Positions 15,937-22,442 of a stretch of DNA of 43,328 nt are shown in pieces. The translations under genes and the position numbers were made by a program. Every line of letters begins with the position of its first letter. Position 1 is the first letter of the stretch. The notes below the pieces were generated by a model. That model ran no database searches and was not told the DNA's origin. It worked only from the letters and a program-made list of their open reading frames with translations. The DNA comes from Ruminococcus sp. (lineage in GTDB: Bacteria; Bacillota; Clostridia; Oscillospirales; Ruminococcaceae). The DNA lies in assembly GCA_017961625.1 (NCBI GenBank), contig JAGCWY010000087.1, forward strand, positions 1-43,328. Reading direction: 5' to 3'.

Positions 15937-16158
15937 TTATTTGCAAAGATAGTATTTTCCGTCGTTCGTGACCGATATTACGTTTCGCCTTATCATATGT
16001 ACTGTCAGAAAAGGGAACGCATAAGGATTCAGCAAATCAAGCTCATCAAGTCTCTTTGCGGTGTCGGCTGAATAAGCATTTGCTTTCATCAGTGATCTTA
16101 TAACTCTTTTTTCCTTATAATGAATACAGGTGGTATGAAAAAAGCCATATCTGTTCAC
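15937..16158 (-). CDS. Small protein, tandem paralog 1
   Basis: A 73-residue protein starting with GTG. From KEKRVIRSLMKANAYSADTAK onward it aligns end to end with the next gene upstream (16179-16376): shared SADxAKxL, LxNPxA, NVIS.T..GKYYL. The composition suggests a small helical domain with a winged C-terminal hairpin, perhaps a DNA- or protein-binding fold (inference only). I do not recognise a named family. It lies 13 bases upstream of the SPFH gene. The start codon is uncertain, since the ribosome binding site AAGAG is close to the GTG. Confidence 0.7.
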   Translation of the reverse strand: MNRYGFFHTTCIHYKEKRVIRSLMKANAYSADTAKRLDELDLLNPYAFPFLTVHMIRRNVISVTNDGKYYLCK

Positions 16159-16178
16159 CTCTTAATACTTCTTATGCT

Positions 16179-16376
16179 TTAATTTTTGTTAAGATAATAT
16201 TTCCCGTTTCCCGTAGCTGATATCACGTTGTCGTACAGCAGTTCAAAGGTGGCTTCGGGATTATAGATGCCCATTTCGTGAAGAGTCTTAGCACTGTCTG
16301 CCGAAAACGCCTTTGATACTTCAAAAAGCTTGATTATTTTTTTCTTGCTCATTAGTAATGCAGTTACAACATTCAT
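16179..16376 (-). CDS. Small protein, tandem paralog 2
   Basis: A 65-residue protein with GGGAGG eight bases before the ATG at 16376. Core: SKKKIIKLFEVSKAFSADSAK...MGIYNPEA..LLYDNVISATGNGKYYLNK, matching paralog 1 over its whole length with a 3-residue gap where paralog 1 has extra residues. It is basic at the N-terminus, with an amphipathic pattern and a final GKYYL strand. Function unknown. Its place behind DUF1836 and before paralog 1 and SPFH indicates an arrangement by tandem duplication within the operon. Confidence 0.7.
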   Translation of the reverse strand: MNVVTALLMSKKKIIKLFEVSKAFSADSAKTLHEMGIYNPEATFELLYDNVISATGNGKYYLNKN

Positions 16377-16428
16377 TTTCAAAACCTCCCATAATTCTAT
16401 ACCACGTATTGTTTACCCCAAAATTACA

Positions 16429-16995
16429 TCACATTTCGTCGAGTATCACTTCAAGCCCTTTTTCCATTTCTGTTCTGAGATAACCGCTTCTGTAGCCCAT
16501 AACCATAACATACATGGCTTTTTTGAGCTTTTCGGCGTCTGAGATCTCGTTGTTGTTCTCAGCAATCTCATTAGCTACAAGGCTCCTGATGTGCTCGCTG
16601 TCGAACGCACCCTCGTCCTCAGCTGTAAAGATTATCCGGCAGAGTATGTCATAGAGCAGTATATCATCAATGATATCATCAGTAGTATCCTCAACATCAC
16701 CGTTGATGTAACGCATCAGATTCGCAATATCCTCCAACTTCATAGCCTTGCGGAGCATATTGATAAGGAGTATTCGAAGTATCTGCTTTTCAGAATACTT
16801 CTTTCCCTTTGTGGCTGCGACCCAGCCCCTCTTGATCCAGTTCTGAATCGTTGTCCCCTCAAGGCCTGTGAGCTTTGAGAGCTGTGAGAGCGTAAGTCCT
16901 CCAGTTGCTTCAAGCACCGGGGAAATAAGCGAAAACGCAGATTCTCTTGCTTGTTCAGTGAATTTCATTGTCGTACCAGGTATCAGTCTATTCAT
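16429..16995 (-). CDS. DUF1836 family protein
   Basis: A 188-residue protein of DUF1836 (PF08876). The N-terminal part has a MerR-like helix-turn-helix look (TLSQLSKLTGLEGTTIQNWIKRGWVA, then KKYSEKQILRILLINMLRKAM), followed by the acidic YINGDVEDTTDDIIDDILLYD segment characteristic of the family. Function unknown; DNA binding is an inference. GAGGAG precedes the ATG at 16995; an in-frame start at 17043 has no comparable site and overlaps the promoter. It heads the operon with the two small paralogs and the SPFH protein, and may regulate it. Confidence 0.85.
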   Translation of the reverse strand: MNRLIPGTTMKFTEQARESAFSLISPVLEATGGLTLSQLSKLTGLEGTTIQNWIKRGWVAATKGKKYSEKQILRILLINMLRKAMKLEDIANLMRYINGDVEDTTDDIIDDILLYDILCRIIFTAEDEGAFDSEHIRSLVANEIAENNNEISDAEKLKKAMYVMVMGYRSGYLRTEMEKGLEVILDEM

Positions 16996-17025
16996 AGTCT
17001 TTAACTCCTCTCTGATGATGATATG

Positions 17026-17054
17026 ATTATAGCATAAGTTCATTTGAACCGCAA
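17026..17054 (-). promoter_or_regulatory. Sigma-A promoter of the DUF1836-SPFH operon
   Basis: Minus strand TTGCGG (17049-17054), 17-base spacer, TATAAT (17026-17031), about 30 bases before the chosen DUF1836 start. Confidence 0.75.
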
Positions 17055-17201
17055 ATCTTGTTTTAGAATGATTTCAGGTTTTTTTGAATATTTTTTTGTA
17101 TTTATCATCTAATTCCGTTGTATTTCAGCTTTTTTCTCTTTTTTTCACATTGGTCCAACCAATCAATATATACTATATTATAAGGGACAAAACCTTGACT
17201 G

Positions 17202-17230
17202 TTGCAATTTTTAACCGTATATGTTATAAT
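17202..17230 (+). promoter_or_regulatory. Sigma-A promoter of pyrKD
   Basis: TTGCAA (17202-17207), 17-base spacer, TATAAT (17225-17230), leaving a leader of about 245 bases before pyrK. It is divergent from the DUF1836 promoter. Confidence 0.7.
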
Positions 17231-17481
17231 AGTACAAGTGCTTAGTGATTAGTATATCTGCAGTTGACGGCGCCTTCGCCGTCCAACAAAAATATAGTAT
17301 ATAGGGGCTGATGCCTAACAGGCACCTGTACCCTCTGTCAGTTTTTCTGACATATCCCTATACTATAGGGAGTTACCCACATCAGCCTGTAATATAATGA
17401 TAAAACTGACTTGGCGATGTAGGCATTGCCACCTACAAGCTAAGGACTAATGGCTGACGGCTTAAATCAAGGGAGGTAAAC
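17231..17481 (+). promoter_or_regulatory. Structured 5' leader of pyrKD
   Basis: The leader holds a string of stems: GACGGCG/CGCCGTC, TGCCT/AGGCA, TGTCAG-TTTTT-CTGACA, TGTAGG/CCTACA, plus two long-range pairings that interleave: TATAGTATATAGGGG with CCCTATACTATA, and GGCTGATG with CATCAGCC. The interleaved order (A, B, A', B') allows either a pseudoknot or two alternative folds. No PyrR-binding consensus was found and no known riboswitch was recognised. Since pyrK and pyrD follow, a pyrimidine- or nucleotide-responsive switch is the simplest idea, but the segment might also contain an inserted intergenic repeat. Confidence 0.5.
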
Positions 17482-18252
17482 ATGAAATATATTCAGGGTC
17501 AATACCAGATCACGGAAAAAGCTGCTATAGCCCGTGAAATATACAGTCTCACTATTTTCTGCCCCGGTATAGCAGCTACTGCCTGTCCGGGACAGTTCGT
17601 ACATATAAGAGCAAAGGGTTTCACTCTCCGCAGACCCATATCTATCTGCGGTATCGACAAGGAAAAAGGCACTCTCCGGATAGTATTTGAGATACGCGGC
17701 GAGGGGACCTCCGAAATAGCTAAGCTCAATAAGGGCGAGCTTATTGATATGCTGGCTCCCCTCGGTCACGGCTTCACCACCGAGCCTTCCTATAATAAGG
17801 TAATACTTATTGGTGGCGGTATTGGTACTCCGCCTATGCTTCCCCTTGCGAAGTTCTACGGCAGCAGAGCTGTAGCCATAAGCGGCTTTAGAAACGCTTC
17901 CGCAGTGATATTGCAGGATGACTTCCGCAACACCGACGCCGAAACTATTCTATGCACTGATGATGGCTCAGCTGGTATACACGGTTTTGTGACACAGCCT
18001 CTAGCGGAGCTTGTTGAAAAAGGTAGGATCGACGCTGTATATGCATGCGGTCCTATACAAATGCTCAAGAGTGTTGCCGATATATGCAAGGGAAACGATA
18101 TATTCTGTGAGATATCACTTGAAGAGCGTATGGCTTGCGGTATCGGTGCCTGCCTAGGCTGCGCCTGCCGTACTATCCGGAACGACGAGGAATACTTCGC
18201 CCACGTCTGCAAAGACGGTCCTGTATTCAATGCCGAGGAGGTGCTCTGGTAA
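17482..18252 (+). CDS. pyrK: Dihydroorotate dehydrogenase electron-transfer subunit
   Basis: PyrK carries FAD and a [2Fe-2S] cluster and passes electrons from the PyrD flavin to NAD+. The N-terminal FAD domain contains LRRPISICGID (residues 49-59), the NAD-binding domain LIGGGIGTPPMLPLAK (near 112), and the cluster ligands follow the family spacing: Cys219-x4-Cys224-x2-Cys227-x15-Cys243. Length 256 is normal. A strong GGGAGG lies before the ATG. Its stop overlaps the pyrD start as TAATG, so the two subunits are translationally coupled. Together they form the class 1B enzyme of UMP synthesis. Confidence 0.95.
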   Translation: MKYIQGQYQITEKAAIAREIYSLTIFCPGIAATACPGQFVHIRAKGFTLRRPISICGIDKEKGTLRIVFEIRGEGTSEIAKLNKGELIDMLAPLGHGFTTEPSYNKVILIGGGIGTPPMLPLAKFYGSRAVAISGFRNASAVILQDDFRNTDAETILCTDDGSAGIHGFVTQPLAELVEKGRIDAVYACGPIQMLKSVADICKGNDIFCEISLEERMACGIGACLGCACRTIRNDEEYFAHVCKDGPVFNAEEVLW

Positions 18253-19163
18253 TGGCTGATCTTTCCGTAAAAGTCTGCGGCGTAGACTTCAAGAACCCTA
18301 TAATCCCTGCATCCGGCGTTTTTGGCTACGGCAGAGAGTACGAGGAACTTTTCCCACTTGACAAACTTGGCGGTATCGCTACAAAAGGCACTACCCTTCA
18401 TCTCCGCACAGGCAATCTCGCGCCGAGAATAGCTGAAACACCGTCGGGTATGCTCAATTCTGTAGGACTCCAGAATCCTGGCATCGACCATTTCATAGAG
18501 ACCGAACTCCCCTATCTACTTACAAAAGATCTTGTAGTACTTGCGAACATAGCAGGCTCAACTCCTGACGAATGTGCTGAAGTAGCCGCAAAGCTGGAAT
18601 CTACAGACGTTCATATCATAGAGCTGAATATCTCCTGTCCCAACGTAAAACAGGGCGGAGCGGCTTTCGGTACAAGCTGCGAAATGGCAGCTGAAGTCAC
18701 GAAAAGAGTCCGAGCAGTCACAAAAAAGCCTCTTGTGGTTAAGCTCTCTCCCAATGTAACGAGCATTGTGGATATCGCAAAGTCTGTTGAAGCCGCTGGC
18801 GCAGACGCAGTTTCACTTATAAATACTCTTCTCGGCATGAGGATAGACATAAACACAGGTAGACCAATACTCCGCAACAATGTAGGCGGCATGAGTGGCC
18901 CTGCGGTATTTCCCATAGCTGTACGCATGGTATGGCAGGTAGCAAATGCAGTAAATATCCCTGTTATCGGAATGGGCGGCGTATCCTCGGGACGTGACGC
19001 CTTAGAGCTCATGATGGCAGGAGCTTCCGCAGTACAGGTTGGAGCTGCCATATTCACAGACCCTTATGCTCCTGTAAAGATAGTCGAAGAAATGAACGAA
19101 TGGCTGGACAGCAAGGGCATTTCTTCTGTCAAGGATATAATCGGCAAAGTAAAGCCTTGGTAA
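18252..19163 (+). CDS. pyrD: Dihydroorotate dehydrogenase, class 1B catalytic subunit
   Basis: PyrD oxidises dihydroorotate to orotate. The 303-residue FMN barrel shows NPIIPASGVFGYG at the N-terminus, the lysine of TKGTTL, NSVGLQNPG, and the active-site loop NISCPNVKQGG with Cys129, the class 1B (cysteine) base rather than the serine of class 2. Phosphate-binding GMGGV and the late GASAVQVGAAIF are present. The start at 18252 is fixed by the family N-terminus and by overlap with the pyrK stop. Other pyr genes are not in the window. Confidence 0.95.
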   Translation: MADLSVKVCGVDFKNPIIPASGVFGYGREYEELFPLDKLGGIATKGTTLHLRTGNLAPRIAETPSGMLNSVGLQNPGIDHFIETELPYLLTKDLVVLANIAGSTPDECAEVAAKLESTDVHIIELNISCPNVKQGGAAFGTSCEMAAEVTKRVRAVTKKPLVVKLSPNVTSIVDIAKSVEAAGADAVSLINTLLGMRIDINTGRPILRNNVGGMSGPAVFPIAVRMVWQVANAVNIPVIGMGGVSSGRDALELMMAGASAVQVGAAIFTDPYAPVKIVEEMNEWLDSKGISSVKDIIGKVKPW

Positions 19164-19239
19164 ATCATAATTTTGCTCCACAAATTAAGATTTAAATGAG
19201 TAGTAAGTAGAAAGTATAATCGGCTTTGCTGTTTAATAA

Positions 19240-19262
19240 CTGACGCACACTGTGCGCCCCTA
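19240..19262. repeat. Intergenic repeat-like hairpin unit
   Basis: AACTGACGCACACTGTGCG followed by CCCCTACA contains a CGCACA/TGTGCG palindrome and resembles the 11258-11285 unit (hairpin ending CGCAGTTCGCCCATA). Such hairpin-CGCCCCTA pieces look like a dispersed intergenic repeat in this genome. Confidence 0.4.
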
Positions 19263-19279
19263 CAATAGGATAACGGCTC

Positions 19280-19312
19280 AAATCAAAATTTAGCAAAGCT
19301 AAATTTTGATTT
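19280..19312 (+). promoter_or_regulatory. Perfect 15-bp hairpin just upstream of ruvX
   Basis: AAATCAAAATTTAGC / GCTAAATTTTGATTT with the loop AAA forms a perfect stem, ending only 3 bases before the CGGAGG of ruvX. It is A/T-rich and not a classical terminator. It may affect ruvX translation, mRNA stability or processing between pyrD and ruvX, or be a repeat. Confidence 0.5.
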
Positions 19313-19325
19313 ATCGGAGGTAACT

Positions 19326-19754
19326 ATGATAATAATGTCAGTTGACTTCGGCGACGCAAGAACTGGTATCGCAGTCTGCGGAAAAAGTGAAATGATAGCT
19401 TCTCCCGTCACTGTCATCGCCGAAAAGGACTTCGTAAAATGTATAGAAAAAACTGCTGCCCTCGCAAAAGAACAGCGTGCGGAACAGATAGTTGTCGGCC
19501 ATCCTATGAATATGAACGGAACAGTCGGCGAAAGAGCTGAAAAATGTAGACTCTTCGCCGAAGAACTGGAAAAGCTCACAAACTGCCCCGTTAAGCTCTG
19601 GGACGAGCGCTGCACCACCGTTTCAGCCCATAATGCGCTGAATGTCACAAACACCCGCGGCAAGAAACGCAAGGCGGTGGTTGACGCAGTGGCGGCAGTT
19701 CTCATACTCGAGAGCTATCTCGGTTTCAGGCGTAATTCTGGAGAAGCTACATAA
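19326..19754 (+). CDS. ruvX: Holliday junction resolvase-like protein YqgF/RuvX
   Basis: A 142-residue RNase H-fold protein. The start SVDFGDARTGIA carries the first catalytic Asp, IVVGHPMNMNG is the central strand with the conserved GxP, WDERCTT the Glu region and AVVDAVAAVLILESYL the last acidic helix (Asp before AVAAVLILE). Members act in pre-16S rRNA 5' maturation (E. coli YqgF) and were originally named as putative resolvases. CGGAGG before the ATG at 19326. The last 8 bases overlap a convergent 57-codon gene. Confidence 0.92.
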   Translation: MIIMSVDFGDARTGIAVCGKSEMIASPVTVIAEKDFVKCIEKTAALAKEQRAEQIVVGHPMNMNGTVGERAEKCRLFAEELEKLTNCPVKLWDERCTTVSAHNALNVTNTRGKKRKAVVDAVAAVLILESYLGFRRNSGEAT

Positions 19755-19920
19755 TTACCGACTTGATATCGTCAAGAAGGTTGCCCGCGGCTTTAAGCGC
19801 CTTCCCTGCGTCGCGCTTTATGCTCATTTTCTTCATAGGACGGGCATTGGAAAGCACATAGCAGGCTAAGCCCACCGCAGCTCCCGCAGCCGCTCCCTTT
19901 GCAAGGGATCTATAATTCAT
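19747..19920 (-). CDS. Small membrane-associated protein (57 aa), YtxH-like
   Basis: ATG at 19920 opens a 57-residue frame on the minus strand: MNYRSLAKGAAAGAAVGLACYVLSN, then RPMKKMSIKRDAGKALKAAGNLLDDIKSVIM. It has a Gly/Ala-rich helix that can span a membrane and a basic, then amphipathic, C-terminus, as in YtxH-like stress proteins. TGGAG lies 8 bases before the start. It was missed by size filters. It converges with ruvX and overlaps it by 8 bases. Unknown function; reality supported by coding-like composition and ribosome binding site. Confidence 0.7.
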   Translation of the reverse strand: MNYRSLAKGAAAGAAVGLACYVLSNARPMKKMSIKRDAGKALKAAGNLLDDIKSVIM

Positions 19921-20013
19921 ATCTTATTCTCCATAATAATTATTGTCCGCATTGCGAACGATATTATTATCTTACTCCTGGGATAAATTATTCCGTTTCT
20001 GAAAAGGTGAAAT

Positions 20014-20511
20014 ATGCACAACCTAAATATCGTCCTTGTAGAACCACAAATACCGCAGAATACAGGAAACATCTCCCGTACCTGCGCTGTTACGGGCGCA
20101 AGACTGCACCTTGTCCGCCCCCTCGGCTTTGAGGTCAGCGATAAGCAGCTTAAACGCGCCGGTCTGGACTACTGGGACAAGCTCGACATAACATACTATG
20201 ACAGCCTAAGCGATTTTTTCATAAAAAATAAGGAAGGGCACTTCTTTTACTATACAACAAAGGGGAAGCTGGTCCACAGCAACGCGGAATTTCCTGATAA
20301 TTCATATCTGGTCTTCGGACGTGAGGACAAGGGACTTCCCGAATCGCTGCTCCATGAAAATCCAGAAAGCTGTCTGCGTATACCTATGCGCAATGAGCTG
20401 CGCAGCCTGAACCTCTCAAACTCTGTAGCAATCGCAGTCTACGAGGTTCTCAGGCAGTGGGATTACCCCGACCTGTCCCGTGAGGGAAAACTTACTCAAT
20501 ATACATGGTAA
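20014..20511 (+). CDS. trmL: tRNA (cytidine/uridine-34 2'-O)-methyltransferase
   Basis: A 165-residue SPOUT (SpoU-type) methyltransferase. TrmL methylates the ribose at wobble position 34 of tRNA-Leu(CAA) and (UAA). Motifs: IVLVEPQIPQNTGNISRTCA at the N-terminus, LVFGREDKGLPESLL (SAM-binding knot) and RIPMRNELRSLNLSNSVAIAVYEVLRQ at the C-terminus, which forms the trefoil knot. Length is normal for the minimal, single-domain family. AAAAGGTGA before the ATG. It precedes the DegV gene by 13 bases and is likely co-transcribed with it. Confidence 0.93.
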   Translation: MHNLNIVLVEPQIPQNTGNISRTCAVTGARLHLVRPLGFEVSDKQLKRAGLDYWDKLDITYYDSLSDFFIKNKEGHFFYYTTKGKLVHSNAEFPDNSYLVFGREDKGLPESLLHENPESCLRIPMRNELRSLNLSNSVAIAVYEVLRQWDYPDLSREGKLTQYTW

Positions 20512-20524
20512 AGGAGATATTAAT

Positions 20525-21397
20525 ATGTCAAAGATTGTAATACTTACTGATTCATGCTGCGACCTGCCAAAGGAGATTGTTGATGAGTTGGGCATAAAAG
20601 TCCTTCCGTTTACCCTTACAGTGGGCGGAGAGAGTTTCAAGGAAATGTATGACAAATCAACCCAAGAATTCTACAAACTCCTCGATGAGGCTGACGAAAT
20701 CCCGAAGCATTCACAAATATCTCCCATTGCCTTTGAGGAAGCCTACAAGGAGCTCTTCAATCAGGGCTACACTGATATCATCAGCGTTTCCATAAACTCT
20801 CTGGGTTCTGGGACCTACAACAATTCCATAATGGCAAAGAACGATTTCTTCGAGAACAACCCAGAAGCTAAAGACAAGCTCAACATTTTCAATCTTGATT
20901 CCAAGTGCTATACTCTTTTCTACGGTTATCCCGTCATGGAAGCCGCTAAAAAGATACGCCGCGGAGCCGACGTAGAGGAAATAATCGCCTACCTTGAGGA
21001 CTGGTTCAGTGTCAGCGCAGTCTATGCTGTTCCGTTCAATCTTAAATATGCCAAAAAGTCCGGACGTATATCCGCTGCAAAGGCTTTTGCGGGTGAGCTC
21101 CTCGGACTTAAACCGGTCATACTCTTTGCCGACGGCACCACAGAGACGGTGGACAAGATAAGGGGCGAGAAAAATATCGTTCCAAAGCTCGTGGAGATAA
21201 TCGAAAAAAATATGACTCCTCAGACTCCTTATATACTTCTCCACGGCAGAGACGATACCGTGGCAAAGGAAGTCGAAAAGGAGCTTGCAAAAAAGACTGG
21301 TAGAAAAGCTGAGATGACAGGCTGCATAGGAGCTGTGGTTACATCAAATATCGGTCCGGATCTTGTTGCAATAGTTATAAGGCGCAAGAACAAATAA
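20525..21397 (+). CDS. DegV family fatty-acid-binding protein
   Basis: A 290-residue DegV/FakB-like protein (PF02645). It has ILTDSCCDLPKEIVDELGI at the N-terminus, KHSQISPIAFEEAY near 61, ISVSINSLGSGTYNN (residues 89-103) and a C-terminal GCIGAVVTSNIGPDLVAI. Family members bind a fatty acid and, as FakB, present it to the kinase FakA for membrane lipid synthesis. No fakA is seen here, so the partner would be elsewhere. AAAGGAGATAT before the ATG at 20525 decides the start over an upstream in-frame codon at 20480. Confidence 0.92.
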   Translation: MSKIVILTDSCCDLPKEIVDELGIKVLPFTLTVGGESFKEMYDKSTQEFYKLLDEADEIPKHSQISPIAFEEAYKELFNQGYTDIISVSINSLGSGTYNNSIMAKNDFFENNPEAKDKLNIFNLDSKCYTLFYGYPVMEAAKKIRRGADVEEIIAYLEDWFSVSAVYAVPFNLKYAKKSGRISAAKAFAGELLGLKPVILFADGTTETVDKIRGEKNIVPKLVEIIEKNMTPQTPYILLHGRDDTVAKEVEKELAKKTGRKAEMTGCIGAVVTSNIGPDLVAIVIRRKNK

Positions 21398-21409
21398 ACT
21401 TTTTACCAT

Positions 21410-21436
21410 AAAGGGCAGACTGCGGTCCGCCCTTTT
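21410..21436 (+). terminator. Terminator of trmL-DegV
   Basis: AAAGGGC-GAC / GTC-GCCCTTTT hairpin followed by TTTT, 12 bases behind the DegV stop. Confidence 0.85.
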
Positions 21437-21462
21437 GCATATAGCACAAATGTCTGTATTAA

Positions 21463-21488
21463 GCCATGTTAAAGAGCTTTAACATGGC
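21463..21488. promoter_or_regulatory. Perfect 12-bp palindrome upstream of the XRE gene
   Basis: GCCATGTTAAAG-AG-CTTTAACATGGC is a perfect inverted repeat with a 2-base centre, without a T run. It lies about 50 bases upstream of the -35 box at 21537. A dimeric-regulator operator is the natural reading. Confidence 0.5.
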
Positions 21489-21536
21489 ATGCAAACGCAA
21501 TTTGACAGTTTTTCGTTCAATGTAAAAACACATTTA

Positions 21537-21565
21537 TAGACATTTCTCCCAGCTGGTGTTATACT
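21537..21565 (+). promoter_or_regulatory. Promoter of the XRE gene with a CTGGTGT direct repeat
   Basis: TAGACA (21537-21542), 17-base spacer, TATACT (21560-21565). CTGGTGT occurs twice around the -10 box (21553-21559 and 21564-21570), a possible autoregulatory operator. Confidence 0.6.
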
Positions 21566-21603
21566 GGTGTCAGTCAGGAGAAAAAAACACCAAGGAGGAA
21601 AAA

Positions 21604-22176
21604 ATGGAGATAGGAAGTCAGATTAAAAAGTACCGTGGAAAGCTGAATTGGTCACAGGAGACTCTCGCTGAAAAAGCTTACGTAAGCCGCCAGACCATTT
21701 CAAACTGGGAAAATGGCAAAAGTTATCCGGACATACACAGTCTTCTGCTACTTGGAAATCTTTTCAATATTTCTCTTGACGAATTAGTTAAAGGAGATGT
21801 TGAATCCATGAAAAATGAAATCCAAAAAAATGACGTGAAGAAATTCAATGTTTTGGCATGGTTACTTACAGTCGAGTATCTGGTAGTCATTGTATCTATT
21901 ATACCGCTGATAAAATATCTCGGCTGGCTAGGTGGAGTGATATGGGGCATACTGTTCGCCGTATCTATGTTCACTGCCATAAAGGTCGAAAAAATGAAGA
22001 AGACTAACAATATCCAGACCTATAAGGAGATAAAGGCTTTCATGGAAGGCAAGACGCTTGACGAGATATCCGCAGAACGTATTAAGAGTATAAGCAGTCC
22101 ACCTGTAAAAGTTATATGCGGTGCGGTATTCGGCTTTATCGCAGTTGCAATATGTGCATACATGTTTTTCAAATAA
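21604..22176 (+). CDS. XRE-family regulator with C-terminal membrane helices
   Basis: A 190-residue protein. The N-terminal Xre HTH is clear (IGSQIKKYRGKLNWSQETLAEKAYVSRQTISNWENGKSYPDIHSLLLLGNLFNISLDELV, residues 3-62). Three hydrophobic segments follow (about 83-101, 106-123 and 169-188), the last at the C-terminus (VICGAVFGFIAVAICAYMFF). Such membrane-anchored Xre proteins in Firmicutes often control small peptide or transporter genes. GGAGG lies seven bases before the ATG at 21604; the frame is open upstream but lacks such a site. It has its own promoter and terminator. Target unknown. Confidence 0.85.
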   Translation: MEIGSQIKKYRGKLNWSQETLAEKAYVSRQTISNWENGKSYPDIHSLLLLGNLFNISLDELVKGDVESMKNEIQKNDVKKFNVLAWLLTVEYLVVIVSIIPLIKYLGWLGGVIWGILFAVSMFTAIKVEKMKKTNNIQTYKEIKAFMEGKTLDEISAERIKSISSPPVKVICGAVFGFIAVAICAYMFFK

Positions 22177-22195
22177 CATGCCTATCGGCACACTC

Positions 22196-22229
22196 AAAAA
22201 GTGCAGCAGTTTTCACTGCTGCACTTTTT
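22196..22229. terminator. Bidirectional terminator between XRE and SASP genes
   Basis: AAAAAGTGCAGCAGT / ACTGCTGCACTTTTT with the loop TTTC; A and T runs flank both sides, so it serves the convergent genes on both strands. Confidence 0.9.
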
Positions 22230-22244
22230 CATAATATAAGGACC

Positions 22245-22442
22245 TTACTGCATCTTGTAAGAGTCAATCATCTTTTTTACCATACTTCCTCCGATTGAGC
22301 CAGCCTCACGGGAAGTAAGATCACCGTTGTAACCATGCTTGAGGTTGATACCGAGCTCATTTGCAGACTCCATCTTAAATCTTTCAAGTGCTTCTCTGCC
22401 CTTTTCTGTCATTACGCCTTTATTATTACTATTATTGCTCAT
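22245..22442 (-). CDS. Alpha/beta-type small acid-soluble spore protein
   Basis: A 65-residue SASP. The Gly/Asn-rich start, ALERFKMESANELGIN (the GPR protease cleavage region of the E-x-A-x-E-x-G type) and LKHGYNGDLTSREAGSIGGSMVKKMI are the two conserved family segments. These proteins coat spore DNA and shield it from UV and heat, and are degraded to amino acids at germination. AAGGAG lies before the ATG. A forespore sigma-G promoter was not confidently located in the A/T-rich upstream region. Presence indicates a spore-forming ancestry or ability. Confidence 0.95.
   Translation of the reverse strand: MSNNSNNKGVMTEKGREALERFKMESANELGINLKHGYNGDLTSREAGSIGGSMVKKMIDSYKMQ

Noticed and set aside
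17231..17481. PyrR attenuator in front of pyrKD
   Set aside because: No PyrR-binding loop consensus and no clear terminator/antiterminator pair were found.
17856..18491. 211-codon frame opposite pyrK-pyrD
   Set aside because: Shadow frame of two well-recognised genes.
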